In this document: positions 1-7,967 of the stretch, piece by piece
How positions within the stretch are numbered: position 1 is the stretch's first letter
How the letters are laid out: each line of letters starts with the position of its first letter
Origin: Planctomycetota bacterium
GTDB taxonomy: Bacteria; Planctomycetota; Brocadiia; Brocadiales; Brocadiaceae
NCBI GenBank assembly: GCA_016188675.1
Contig: JACPHJ010000033.1
Span: forward strand, 1-41,085
Reading direction: 5' to 3'
Length of the DNA stretch: 41,085 bases
Notes under the pieces: generated by a model
Database searches by the model: none
Told to the model about the DNA's origin: nothing
The model's input: only the letters and a program-made list of their open reading frames with translations
Translations under genes and position numbers: made by a program

Positions 1-2760
1 ATTCTTCTCACCATTATTTTTCACCAATTCTCTTTTTAAGTATTCCACCCTTTCCCTTGCCTGCACTATTTTTATGAAAATCAGACCGCCGATATAACCG
101 AATATTTCTGTTGATTTCTGTTCGTCTATGATATTTGTATAGGCATCCATCGCCTTATTGTAATAATCCAACTGCTCTTTCTCATACAACATAGCCAATT
201 CTTCATACAGATTGCCGATGCGATATTGCGCATTCACAGGCGTTATCCCCTCAAACTTCTCTATTAATTCGCCAAATTTTTTAATTGCCTCGTCATAATA
301 TATTTTCGCGCCCCCATCGTCGCCGATGTCATAAAGCGCCAGTCCCACATAATGATACGCCTCCGCCACTGCGTATGAATGTTCCTGCGCCTCTTTCTTG
401 TATCCCTCCCGAAGCTCCTCCAGTATATTTTTGTATCTTTGTTCCATCGCCTCAACAAGACTAATGCTTAAAGGGATATCGGCGTCTTCCAGTTCATTCT
501 GGCTTTCCAATATTACCTTTGGGAGGAGCAACTTCGACAAACTCTCCAGGCTTATTTCCTTAACAAAATAGAGTTCGCCAACTGAATGAAATATCTTGTT
601 TCCACACTCATAATTAAAATCAGATCCTTTGCTTTGCACGTAATTACAGCATGTGTCATTCTGAGAAAGTGTCCCAGGCGAGGCTAAGGAAGTTGAACGG
701 CGGAGGGTCTCAATTCGGGAATTTCTATACATCAAAATAGCGTCTATCTCTTCCCCGCTCATTCCAAATTCTTTATTCAGGAATTGAGATAGCTTGTAAT
801 CGCTTGCCAGGTTCAATCTCCTGTATAACCGTAATAATTTGGTCAGAATAGCCAATTTGTAAGAAGGCCGCTTCCCGTGCAATACCGTCCTTCTGAAGAA
901 AATAAGCCACGGGTCTCTACTGGAGAAATTTGAACGCCCTTCATAGTTATAAAAAACCTCCAAGGCAGTCCCTAGCTTAAACTTTTCCCAACCCTCGGAT
1001 TCCTTAAAGTCGAGTTCCTGATACCTCCTGTCGATCCGCCTGAAAAATTCTTCAAGGATATCCCTCATTTGAGCGCTATTTACCTTGCGATGCAGCTTCA
1101 GTTCGTGCGGGCTATATTTCAATGCTTCTGTATAATAGACAATAGCCTTCTCAGATTGCCGCTCATGATAAAGCTTGTCTCCGAGGTACTCGTAATACCT
1201 TTTAATCATTCTCCTTGACCTGATTCCTACGTCATCTTCCCTGGCTAAATGGTATACCTCTTCGAAATGTTTTATTACAGCTTCCGGCGCTTGAACGGGT
1301 TCGTGCGTGAGTGCATATAGTCCTTCAACATATTCATAAATGGAATTATACTTCTGCAACAAATCCTCGTGAATGCCCCCGTTCATTATGGCTTTTTTCA
1401 AGCATTCTTTTGCCTTTTGATACATACCAAACTCTGTATACACCTTTTCCTGTTGGACGAGCATATCTGAGCTTGTCTTGTCATTTATTTCACCATAATC
1501 CTTATATTGACCGGCGTATCTGTCAATCACGGTACGATAAATAACAGGAACGATCTCCACGTTATTGCCTGCAATACGAACTACATGTACGGTTATTTCT
1601 CCCGTTTCAGGATCTATTTCCACACCGGGCGCTTCTTTCCCGTCAGGAAATTTTATCCATGGAGTTTTTTTAATGACGCTGGCCGTAAAAACCATGTCTT
1701 TACCCCTGGCTAAATCCTGTGAAGTCCAGACCGTATCCCACGGACTCTCGCCTTTTTTTTCAGTGCCGGGTCTTACAACATTAAAATTCCTTAAAACATC
1801 CACTTCGTTCTTCCTGAAAAGATTCCAATTGTTTATTATCCCCGATAGTTTCTCATCCTGTGCCACGCCGGCAGGCAATATTCTTAAGCTCATTTCACCA
1901 CCCAGTTTTTCGACAATGATTGCACTCAACATCGCCTCAGGAATTCCTCCCACGCCAATAATCAGGTCAACTTCGCCACTGGTAACTGCAAGGGTTGGGG
2001 TAAGATCGTCGTCCTTAACGAGAATTAATTGAACGCCAAGCGCCTTAACTGTCCTGATAAGTTTCTCGTGTCTCTGCCTGTCCAGGATAATCACCTTCAT
2101 ATTCTTGATTTCTTCACGAATATTTTGTGGATCAATGCCTTTGTTTTTACCTTTCAAGGTATTTTCGGCCATAAGCGTTAGATTTTTTGTAATACCATTA
2201 AGCACACTCACGCCCGCGCCTTTATACTTGCTGCCCACAATCGTCTTTACTCCGTACATATCCGGTGAATTAAATAATCCGCCCCTTTCGCTGTACCCAA
2301 CGGCGAAGATCGTTCCTCCGCAAGACGCCTGGCTGACTATGCACCGGTCATTTTCGAAGGCGCTCAGCACAATATCCGCCTCGTTCTCACTTCCTGTCGC
2401 TGTGCCGAATTTTTCCCCAATATACAGCATAGGCATTTCCTTCCGTTCGCCCTCTGCATTTACCACGTACGCCTTCCACCAGTTGAAGCTATTGTAAATA
2501 TGCCTGAGCCACCAGACTGCCATGCCTCGTGTACGGGAGATATTAAAGCCTTCTCCATTTGTGCTGAAATATTTCAGAGACCTGGCGGCAACGATCCCAA
2601 CGGCATGCCTTAATTCATTCCGTTTCTCCAGTTGAAGGCATTCCCCGGATGGACTCAGATTGTACTCTTCGGGAATATATGCTTCGATAATGTAAGGGTC
2701 GTCTATCTTCCCGGAATCAAAACTCGCATCCTTTACATATTCAACGCCGTATTTTATCAT
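1..2760 (-). CDS. GlpX-like (class II fructose-bisphosphatase) domain fused to TPR repeats, partial
   Basis: The reading frame is open from an ATG at 2760 to the left edge, so the C-terminus is missing (at least 920 residues). A Shine-Dalgarno-like AGGAAG lies about 10 bases upstream. The first roughly 330 residues align by eye with GlpX: PMLYIGEK, then FNSPDMYG, then RQRHEKLI, then IGVGGIPEAMLSA and LGGEMSLRILPAG. GlpX normally hydrolyses fructose-1,6-bisphosphate with metal-binding acidic residues. Here the usual DPIEGT reads SAFEND and the early ADG acid is replaced, while the glutamates corresponding to E57, E88 and E213 of the E. coli enzyme remain. Catalysis is therefore doubtful. The rest is alpha-helical with TPR-like units (for example ALKYSPHELKLHRKV and YHYVGLALYDIGDDGGAKIYY), suggesting a protein-interaction scaffold. 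An in-frame repeat-derived segment lies at 654-722. The family assignment is good; the function is unknown. Confidence 0.8.
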   Translation of the reverse strand, partial: MIKYGVEYVKDASFDSGKIDDPYIIEAYIPEEYNLSPSGECLQLEKRNELRHAVGIVAARSLKYFSTNGEGFNISRTRGMAVWWLRHIYNSFNWWKAYVVNAEGERKEMPMLYIGEKFGTATGSENEADIVLSAFENDRCIVSQASCGGTIFAVGYSERGGLFNSPDMYGVKTIVGSKYKGAGVSVLNGITKNLTLMAENTLKGKNKGIDPQNIREEIKNMKVIILDRQRHEKLIRTVKALGVQLILVKDDDLTPTLAVTSGEVDLIIGVGGIPEAMLSAIIVEKLGGEMSLRILPAGVAQDEKLSGIINNWNLFRKNEVDVLRNFNVVRPGTEKKGESPWDTVWTSQDLARGKDMVFTASVIKKTPWIKFPDGKEAPGVEIDPETGEITVHVVRIAGNNVEIVPVIYRTVIDRYAGQYKDYGEINDKTSSDMLVQQEKVYTEFGMYQKAKECLKKAIMNGGIHEDLLQKYNSIYEYVEGLYALTHEPVQAPEAVIKHFEEVYHLAREDDVGIRSRRMIKRYYEYLGDKLYHERQSEKAIVYYTEALKYSPHELKLHRKVNSAQMRDILEEFFRRIDRRYQELDFKESEGWEKFKLGTALEVFYNYEGRSNFSSRDPWLIFFRRTVLHGKRPSYKLAILTKLLRLYRRLNLASDYKLSQFLNKEFGMSGEEIDAILMYRNSRIETLRRSTSLASPGTLSQNDTCCNYVQSKGSDFNYECGNKIFHSVGELYFVKEISLESLSKLLLPKVILESQNELEDADIPLSISLVEAMEQRYKNILEELREGYKKEAQEHSYAVAEAYHYVGLALYDIGDDGGAKIYYDEAIKKFGELIEKFEGITPVNAQYRIGNLYEELAMLYEKEQLDYYNKAMDAYTNIIDEQKSTEIFGYIGGLIFIKIVQARERVEYLKRELVKNNGEKN
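654..722 (-). repeat. Intergenic-type repeat inserted in frame inside the GlpX-TPR gene
   Basis: On the minus strand this stretch reads GAATTGAGACCCTCCGCC and continues to CTCAGAATGACA. It resembles a dispersed bacterial repeat of the 'GAGACCCTTCG...AGGGTGACA' type that is normally found between genes. Here it is translated in frame as a serine/threonine-rich stretch (ETLRRSTSLASPGTLSQNDT) that breaks the otherwise helical TPR region. The resemblance is from memory and was not computed. Confidence 0.45.
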
Positions 2761-2978
2761 ATTCAATCACTTCCTAATCTCAATACTGTAACTCAAGTTT
2801 TAGAGTGCGTGCAAAAAATATAGTTGACGGCAGTAATAAGACAATGTGGGGATTATACAAAACAGGAAAAGAAACGTAAAGTGTTTTTGACATACAAATT
2901 TAATGAAACACAGCAAACCGCTCCATTGCTGAAAAGTCTGGATTTTCTGCCCGATTTTGGAAAGGTAAGGGATTGCAG

Positions 2979-3006
2979 TTGACTTTTTTAGGAAATTAAT
3001 TATAAT
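2979..3006 (+). promoter_or_regulatory. Sigma70 promoter of the tRNA cluster
   Basis: TTGACT at 2979-2984 and a perfect TATAAT at 3001-3006 are separated by 16 bases. Transcription would start near 3013, about 65 bases before tRNA-Arg. It probably drives the three tRNAs and perhaps the trigger factor gene. The rest of the gap 2761-3077 shows no gene. Confidence 0.75.
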
Positions 3007-3077
3007 TTTCTATTTATTAGTAGATTTCTGGTGTATTTATAATGTAGTTTGTAAATCCATTGTTGCGCTGTAATTTT

Positions 3078-3151
3078 GCGCTCGTAGCTCAATTGGATAG
3101 AGTGGTGGACTTCGAATCCAACGGTTGCAGGTTCAAGTCCTGCCGGGCGCG
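3078..3151 (+). tRNA. tRNA-Arg (anticodon TCG)
   Basis: A cloverleaf can be drawn: acceptor GCGCTCG pairs with CGGGCGC (one G-T pair), the D arm is GCTC/GAGT, the anticodon loop CTTCGAA gives TCG, and the T arm contains GGTTCAAGTCC. The top pair of the anticodon stem is a G-A mismatch. CCA is not encoded. Confidence 0.93.
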
Positions 3152-3228
3152 TTATTCATAAATATCCTCAATGGATTCTGGTTATAGACGAAGAATCCGC
3201 CCAGGTTGTTCATTAATTGCCATATTGG

Positions 3229-3310
3229 GCGAGGGTGGCGGAACTGGCAGACGCGCAAGATTTAGGATCTTGTGCCTAACGGCGTGGGGGTTCAATTCCC
3301 CCCCCTCGCA
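3229..3310 (+). tRNA. tRNA-Leu (anticodon TAG)
   Basis: Acceptor GCGAGGG pairs with CCCTCGC. The anticodon stem CAAGA/TCTTG carries loop TTTAGGA, anticodon TAG. There is a short class II variable arm and a T loop GTTCAATTC. CCA is not encoded. It lies 77 bases downstream of tRNA-Arg. Confidence 0.93.
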
Positions 3311-3333
3311 TTGTAAATTGAGTTGAATAATAA

Positions 3334-3408
3334 GCGGGTGTAGCTCAGTGGTAGAGCGTCACGTTGCCAACGTGAATGTCGTGGGTTCGAGCCCCATCAC
3401 CCGCTCCA
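3334..3408 (+). tRNA. tRNA-Gly (anticodon GCC)
   Basis: Acceptor GCGGGTG pairs with CACCCGC. The anticodon loop TTGCCAA gives GCC, and the T loop is GTTCGAGCC. Unlike its two neighbours it encodes its own CCA (3406-3408). It ends 43 bases before the trigger factor start. Confidence 0.95.
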
Positions 3409-3451
3409 TTTTTTTATCTTTGAGAAAAAAGTATTACAGGATATTAATACA

Positions 3452-4735
3452 ATGAATGTGACAATTACAGAAGCTGGTCCTTGTAAAAAGGTTTTAAAAT
3501 TCGAAATACCGAAGGAAACTATCGAAGGTGAATTTGAAAAAAAGACCGCAGAGGTCTGCGATACGGTTGAATTGCCTGGTTTCCGAAAGGGTCGTGCGCC
3601 AAGAAAATTGGTCGAAAAGCGGTTTGGAACTCAAATAAAGGACGATGTGAAACAATCGGTCGTTAGTGACTGTTACCAGAAGGCGCTTGAAGAACACAAA
3701 CTAAATCCGGTGGGAAATCCCCAATTTGGTGAGATAAAACTGGAGATTGGGCAGTCACTCAACTTCGATGTGACTTTAGAAGTATGGCCCACATTTGAGC
3801 TGGGTCAATACAAGGGACTGCAGTTAAAGAAAAAGCCATCGAATGTTACGGAAGAAGATATGGGAAAGGCGCTGCAGGGCATGAGCCACAGAAAGGCTCA
3901 GTTAACGGTAGTAAAAGATGGAATCGTAAAAAATGGCGACCATATTATCTGTGATTGTAATGTAAAGGTTGGGAAAAGTGTCGTTTTGGAAGACGACGAT
4001 GTGGAGATTATCGTTGAAAACGGTGTTGCTGTCGCGAATACCCCGGTGCAGGATTTAGCTGCAAAATTGGAAGGCACAAAGTCAGGCAAGGAGTGCGAGT
4101 TTGAAATAAAGCTGTCAGACAAATTTGCGAATGAAGAGTTTCGTGGAAAAGATGCAAAATTGAAACTCACGGTGAAGGAAATAAAGCGCCTGGCCGTACC
4201 TGAGGTAGACGACAGTTTTGCCAAGACGCTGGGTTATGAGTCTCTGGAAGAGTTAAAATCCAATGTACGTAAACGAATTGAGCTTGATAAAAAGAACTGG
4301 GCTGAAGACGATTTGAGAAATCAGGCGCTTGACACCCTTCTGGAACAGACAAAGTTTGATTTGCCTCAGGATTTTGTGAATTATCATACGGAACAAAGGG
4401 TATATAAACATCAACTTGATTTGCTAAAAAGGGGCATGCCTTTAGAAGAAATTCAGAAACAAACGGAAAACATTAAAAATGCATCTTCAGAATCCGTAAT
4501 GCGTGAACTCAAGGCGTCTATCGTGTTGGACAACATTGCTGAAAAAGAGAAGATATTTGTTACTGAAAACGAGGTAGAGCAGCGAATCGCTGATATTGCA
4601 CGTGCATACAACACCGATATAACACGGGTTCGTAAACAGCTTGAACGGCAGGGCAGTCTGTCTTATCTACGAAACGAGATGCGTGAAAATAAGGTGATAA
4701 ATTTACTTCTCAAGGAAGCAAAGATAGAAGAATAA
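3452..4735 (+). CDS. tig: Trigger factor, ribosome-associated chaperone and prolyl isomerase
   Basis: Trigger factor binds at the ribosome exit tunnel and shields nascent chains. The 427-residue length fits the family. The N-terminal ribosome-binding domain carries the signature GFRKGRAP at residues 43-50. A central FKBP-like domain (about 150-250) includes GDHIICDCNVKVG, and the C-terminal helical chaperone domain follows from VDDSFAKTLGYESLEEL onward. The ATG at 3452 has a weak AGGA about 10 bases upstream. The gene lies 43 bases after tRNA-Gly and 55 bases before clpP, matching the common tig-clpP order. No clpX follows. Confidence 0.96.
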   Translation: MNVTITEAGPCKKVLKFEIPKETIEGEFEKKTAEVCDTVELPGFRKGRAPRKLVEKRFGTQIKDDVKQSVVSDCYQKALEEHKLNPVGNPQFGEIKLEIGQSLNFDVTLEVWPTFELGQYKGLQLKKKPSNVTEEDMGKALQGMSHRKAQLTVVKDGIVKNGDHIICDCNVKVGKSVVLEDDDVEIIVENGVAVANTPVQDLAAKLEGTKSGKECEFEIKLSDKFANEEFRGKDAKLKLTVKEIKRLAVPEVDDSFAKTLGYESLEELKSNVRKRIELDKKNWAEDDLRNQALDTLLEQTKFDLPQDFVNYHTEQRVYKHQLDLLKRGMPLEEIQKQTENIKNASSESVMRELKASIVLDNIAEKEKIFVTENEVEQRIADIARAYNTDITRVRKQLERQGSLSYLRNEMRENKVINLLLKEAKIEE

Positions 4736-4790
4736 GGTTAAATAGCATCGAATCAAAGAAACGATGTAAAAATAATATAAAGGAGTTTCC

Positions 4791-5459
4791 GTGTATAAAG
4801 AATTCTTATCGCATTTAGAAAATGGTGAATTTCCTGCTGTAGGATCGAAGAAGATATATGGCAATCTTTTCGTGCCTTATGTCGTTGAAAAAACGGGCTA
4901 TGGTGAAAGGCATTACGATATATTTTCCAGGCTGCTCAAAGACCGCATCATCTTCATTGGTTCTGCAATAGAGGACACATTGTCGAATCTGGTTATAGCA
5001 CAGATACTATTCCTCCAGAACGAGAACAAGAGTCAGGAAATAAGTATTTATATCAATTCACCTGGTGGTTCCATTACGGCGGGTCTGGCTATTTATGATA
5101 CGATGCAATTTGTACAGTGCGATGTTGCCACCTTCTGTATAGGCCAGGCGTACAGCATGGCCGCCATTCTCCTCTCAGGCGGGACAAAGGGAAAGAGGTA
5201 TGGTTTGCCGCATACCCGTATCATGCTCCATCAGCCGTGGGGTGGTATGAGGGGTACTGCTACGGATATCAGTATTCAGGCAGAGGAGATACTGAGGATG
5301 AAGAAATGTTTGAATGAAATCCTTGTAAAACACACAGGGCAACCTATAGAACGTGTCGAAGAAGACGTTGACCGTGATTTCTACATGTCTTCACAAGAAG
5401 CAAAGGCTTACGGGCTGGTTGACGAGGTGATAGAATCATTACGGGATAAAAAGAAGTAA
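4791..5459 (+). CDS. clpP: ATP-dependent Clp protease proteolytic subunit
   Basis: This is a serine peptidase that forms a double-heptamer chamber fed by an AAA unfoldase. The catalytic triad is visible: Ser122 in GQAYSMA, His147 in MLHQPWGG, and Asp196 in [25 protein letters not shown] is the typical substrate-channel region. It is 222 residues, with an N-terminal stretch slightly longer than E. coli ClpP. The start is GTG at 4791, chosen because AGGAG lies 6-10 bases upstream. The residue before the catalytic serine is Tyr rather than the usual Ala. The gene ends just before a strong terminator and is not followed by clpX, so the partner unfoldase is encoded elsewhere. Confidence 0.96.
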   Translation: MYKEFLSHLENGEFPAVGSKKIYGNLFVPYVVEKTGYGERHYDIFSRLLKDRIIFIGSAIEDTLSNLVIAQILFLQNENKSQEISIYINSPGGSITAGLAIYDTMQFVQCDVATFCIGQAYSMAAILLSGGTKGKRYGLPHTRIMLHQPWGGMRGTATDISIQAEEILRMKKCLNEILVKHTGQPIERVEEDVDRDFYMSSQEAKAYGLVDEVIESLRDKKK

Positions 5460-5493
5460 GATAACATAAAACTTTAAAAGTTGAAAATTGATA

Positions 5494-5522
5494 AAGGACA
5501 CGCAACTGCGTGTCCTTTTTTA
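5494..5522 (+). terminator. Rho-independent terminator after clpP
   Basis: An 11-bp stem built on AAGGACACGC and GCGTGTCCTT with a tiny AACT loop is followed directly by a T run. It lies 35 bases after the clpP stop. Confidence 0.9.
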
Positions 5523-5796
5523 TTGGCCGTCATTACCAACAAATTTGTCCACTTCGGGGTCTTTTTTGTGTTGTTTCCCATAAATCATTTCCCTTTACAC
5601 TAAATCGTTAATGAAATAGTTCTAGCCTCTTACCAGTAGCAGTTTCGGTAGTTAAGAAAAATTATTTATTTTTCTAAGAGTTTTTCAATTTCTGGTTTAC
5701 ACTTTGCAAATTGCTAATTGATAAACGTGTCTCTCAGGGTTAAAGGCCTTTTTGTGGGGCATTTATTGAAATACTCTTTTATAAGGAGGTTATTTT

Positions 5797-6144
5797 ATGC
5801 GCATGATAGATAAATCTTTTTGGGTTGTTATATTGGTGATAGTGGTTGGGTCTATTTGGCAGGCGAGGTTTTGCCTCTCTGTCGAACAAGTCGAAGGAAA
5901 GGTAAATATAAATACGGCTACTGAATCTCAGATTGCATTATTGCCTGGCCTCGGTCCCAAGCTTGCTGCCGAAGTGGTTAACTATCGCACGAATAACGGC
6001 GGCTTTAAAACCATTGAGGATATTAAAAAGGTAAGCGGCGTGGGAGATAAGAAGTTTGAGAAGATCAAGGACTATGTCGTTTTAGAGGGAGAGACAACCA
6101 TAAAATCAACAAAACCTGCAAAGGGTGAAAAAGAATCGAAGTAA
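5797..6144 (+). CDS. ComEA-like helix-hairpin-helix protein, exported or membrane-anchored
   Basis: The 115-residue protein has a hydrophobic N-terminal segment (about residues 8-27, WVVILVIVVGSIW) that could be a signal anchor. A ComEA-type double helix-hairpin-helix follows: VNINTATESQIALLPGLGPKLA (split here as VNINTATE and LPGLGPKLA) and IKKVSGVGDKKFEKIKDYV. ComEA proteins bind double-stranded DNA non-specifically at the cell surface during DNA uptake. A perfect AAGGAGGT lies just upstream of ATG 5797. It stands alone between two terminators. It lacks ComEA's longer N-terminal beta domain, so a general DNA-binding role is equally possible. The tail is Lys-rich. Confidence 0.88.
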   Translation: MRMIDKSFWVVILVIVVGSIWQARFCLSVEQVEGKVNINTATESQIALLPGLGPKLAAEVVNYRTNNGGFKTIEDIKKVSGVGDKKFEKIKDYVVLEGETTIKSTKPAKGEKESK

Positions 6145-6197
6145 AAAGAGGTGTAAATTAAACCCGTAAATTACGTAAAGGTGTCTCTGTATTTCAA

Positions 6198-6236
6198 AAA
6201 AGAGGATAGACAAAAAAAGTCTATCCTCTTTTTTTA
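6198..6236 (+). terminator. Rho-independent terminator after the ComEA-like gene
   Basis: A 14-bp perfect stem (AGAGGATAGAC and its complement) encloses an A-rich loop and is followed by a T run. It lies about 55 bases after the stop codon. Confidence 0.9.
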
Positions 6237-6375
6237 TTTATGTTGTTTTTTCGGATAATTAAGGTTAAGTATACTCAAACCGTTGAAATTTTATATTTAA
6301 ACGGATGTTTTTCGTGTATAATAGCAAACCAGGACGCAGAGATCGCAGAGGCTGTTAGAGGATAGACAAAAAACT

Positions 6376-7806
6376 ATGCGTTTATACTCAAAATATACAT
6401 TAGCTATAATACTGAGCGTGGGTTTTATTTTTTATAATATATCCTTCGCAAGTGACCCCAGGGAGTGGTCGCCCACCTGGAAACTTCCTCCCGGAAAGAA
6501 ACCCGCAAATATTGTAGACGAGTCTATTACCGTCCCTGGCGAAGTTAAAAAAAGTCAGTTTTTTAGTCCAATCTCCTGCGGCGCCTGTCATCCCGATATA
6601 TTCAAGATGTGGAGTGGTTCTACTCACGCCAATGCATGGAGGAATCCGCTCTTTCAGGCGCTTTACAACTTAGGAAAGAAAACCGCAGAAGGGGAATCTC
6701 AAAAGAAAAACATAGAATCGTGCGTACGCTGCCACTTTCCCATCGGCCACAGCAGCGGAGAGACAAACCTTCCCCTGGATGACGAGAAGGGAGGCGTTAT
6801 TTGCGATTTTTGCCATTCCGTTAGGGCAACCACAGGTATTGGAAATGCGCCTTACATATTGAGCCCTGGCAACGCAGAGGCGATGGAGGGCGGCATGAAA
6901 TACGGCCCGTTTAACGATTCTCCCGATACAATCCACAAAAATCAGTACTCTGAGTTACATACACGCTCTGAGTTTTGCGGAGGTTGTCACGATGTATCGC
7001 ACGCCGGAAACGATCTCCCCATCGAACAGACTTATACCGAGTGGCGTCAGGGGCCTTATAATACAACCGATCCCAAAACAACCATACACTGTCAGGACTG
7101 CCACATGAGACAGCGTCCGGGTTTTCCCTGTACCGGCAGCACAGATAGGCCTGATAATCCCGGTTTTGCATCGCCTGAAATAATGGGTGGAAAAAAACGC
7201 CCGCATATATGGACGCACTACTTTGTCGGCGGGAGTGTTACTCCAATCTCCCTGCCGCCAAATTCGGAACTAGAACCGCAACTGGCTGTAGACAGACTGA
7301 AGAACGCTGCGACCCTGGAAGTTCTGACCGATCCGGCATCTAAAAAAGGTGATTTGCTGAGATTCCAGGTAAACATAAAGAACACGGGTTGTGGACATTA
7401 TCTGCCTACAGGTCTTACCGAGATGCGGCAGATGTGGCTGGAAATTTCTGTTGCCGATGCGGAAGGCAAGATTGTTTATCAGCACGGAAAAGTGGATGAG
7501 AAAGGGAATATTAATTCCAATTCTACCGTTTATCATACGGTGTTTGGCGATGAAAATGGCAAACCGACGCTTCATGTATGGTCGGCGACGCACATCATCT
7601 CTGATAATCGCATCCCGCCAAGAGGGCAAAAGGAAGAGCATTTTGTCTGTCTGGTTCCGAATGACGCAAAGTCTCCGCTGAAGATAAAAGCCGTCTTACA
7701 TTACCGAAGCGCACCGCAGGATGTAGTAGATGCCCTTCTGGGCGAAAAATCCATAAAACTCCCCGTTATTGATATGGCAGAGGTATCAATAGACGTCAAT
7801 TTGTGA
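6376..7806 (+). CDS. Secreted five-haem c-type cytochrome (cytochrome c554-like) with C-terminal beta domain
   Basis: A signal peptide (residues 1 to about 25, ending near SFA) sends the protein out of the cytoplasm. Five CxxCH haem sites follow: CGACH 68, CVRCH 116, CDFCH 143, CGGCH 201 and CQDCH 239. Spacing and flanking histidines (HANAW, HCQDCHM) recall the cytochrome c554 / NrfA-like multihaem group, so electron transfer is the likely role. Residues from about 290 to 476 have no haem sites and look like a beta sandwich (SGDLLRFQVNIKN-type strands; TGCGHYLPTGLTEMRQMW). The start is ATG 6376; an AGAGGA lies about 15 bases upstream. A TATAAT at 6317-6322 could be its -10 box. Substrate and partner cannot be read from the sequence. 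Confidence 0.88.
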   Translation: MRLYSKYTLAIILSVGFIFYNISFASDPREWSPTWKLPPGKKPANIVDESITVPGEVKKSQFFSPISCGACHPDIFKMWSGSTHANAWRNPLFQALYNLGKKTAEGESQKKNIESCVRCHFPIGHSSGETNLPLDDEKGGVICDFCHSVRATTGIGNAPYILSPGNAEAMEGGMKYGPFNDSPDTIHKNQYSELHTRSEFCGGCHDVSHAGNDLPIEQTYTEWRQGPYNTTDPKTTIHCQDCHMRQRPGFPCTGSTDRPDNPGFASPEIMGGKKRPHIWTHYFVGGSVTPISLPPNSELEPQLAVDRLKNAATLEVLTDPASKKGDLLRFQVNIKNTGCGHYLPTGLTEMRQMWLEISVADAEGKIVYQHGKVDEKGNINSNSTVYHTVFGDENGKPTLHVWSATHIISDNRIPPRGQKEEHFVCLVPNDAKSPLKIKAVLHYRSAPQDVVDALLGEKSIKLPVIDMAEVSIDVNL

Positions 7807-7819
7807 AATTCACACGTAT

Positions 7820-7840
7820 GGGCAGGTTTGAAACCTGCCC
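7820..7840. repeat. 10-bp perfect inverted repeat
   Basis: GGGCAGGTTT and its exact complement are separated by one base, 13 bases after the cytochrome stop. No T run follows, so it is a 3' end hairpin rather than a classical terminator. Confidence 0.6.
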
Positions 7841-7863
7841 CTTATATGTTATGGTGGGAGAGA

Positions 7864-7907
7864 ACCCACCCCTTAGTCCCCTCCCTGGAGGGGATTTAGG
7901 GGTGGGT
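7864..7907. repeat. GC-rich palindrome, family A
   Basis: The arms ACCCACCCCTTAGTCCCCTCC (shown here as ACCCACCCC plus CCCCTCC) and GGAGGGG...GGGGTGGGT form a long hairpin between the convergent ends of the cytochrome gene and the hybrid kinase gene. Related copies occur at 12043, 13352, 17054, 17817, 18681, 21431, 25501, 37457 and 40866. Confidence 0.85.
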
Positions 7908-7967
7908 AAAAATGCCTTTACACCCCAGCCTCCTTTTGAAAAGCCGTTGTCAAAGGCAACCGACTTA

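Noticed and set aside
264-458. Open frame of 64 codons on the minus strand
   Set aside because: Shadow frame inside the GlpX-TPR gene, which is open in another frame to the window edge.
1565-2497. Long plus-strand open frames opposite the GlpX-TPR gene
   Set aside because: Antisense shadows; the minus-strand frame carries clear GlpX motifs.
5523-5796. Riboswitch or small RNA in the gap before the ComEA-like gene
   Set aside because: I could not fit any known riboswitch consensus, and no strong hairpin other than the clpP terminator is visible.
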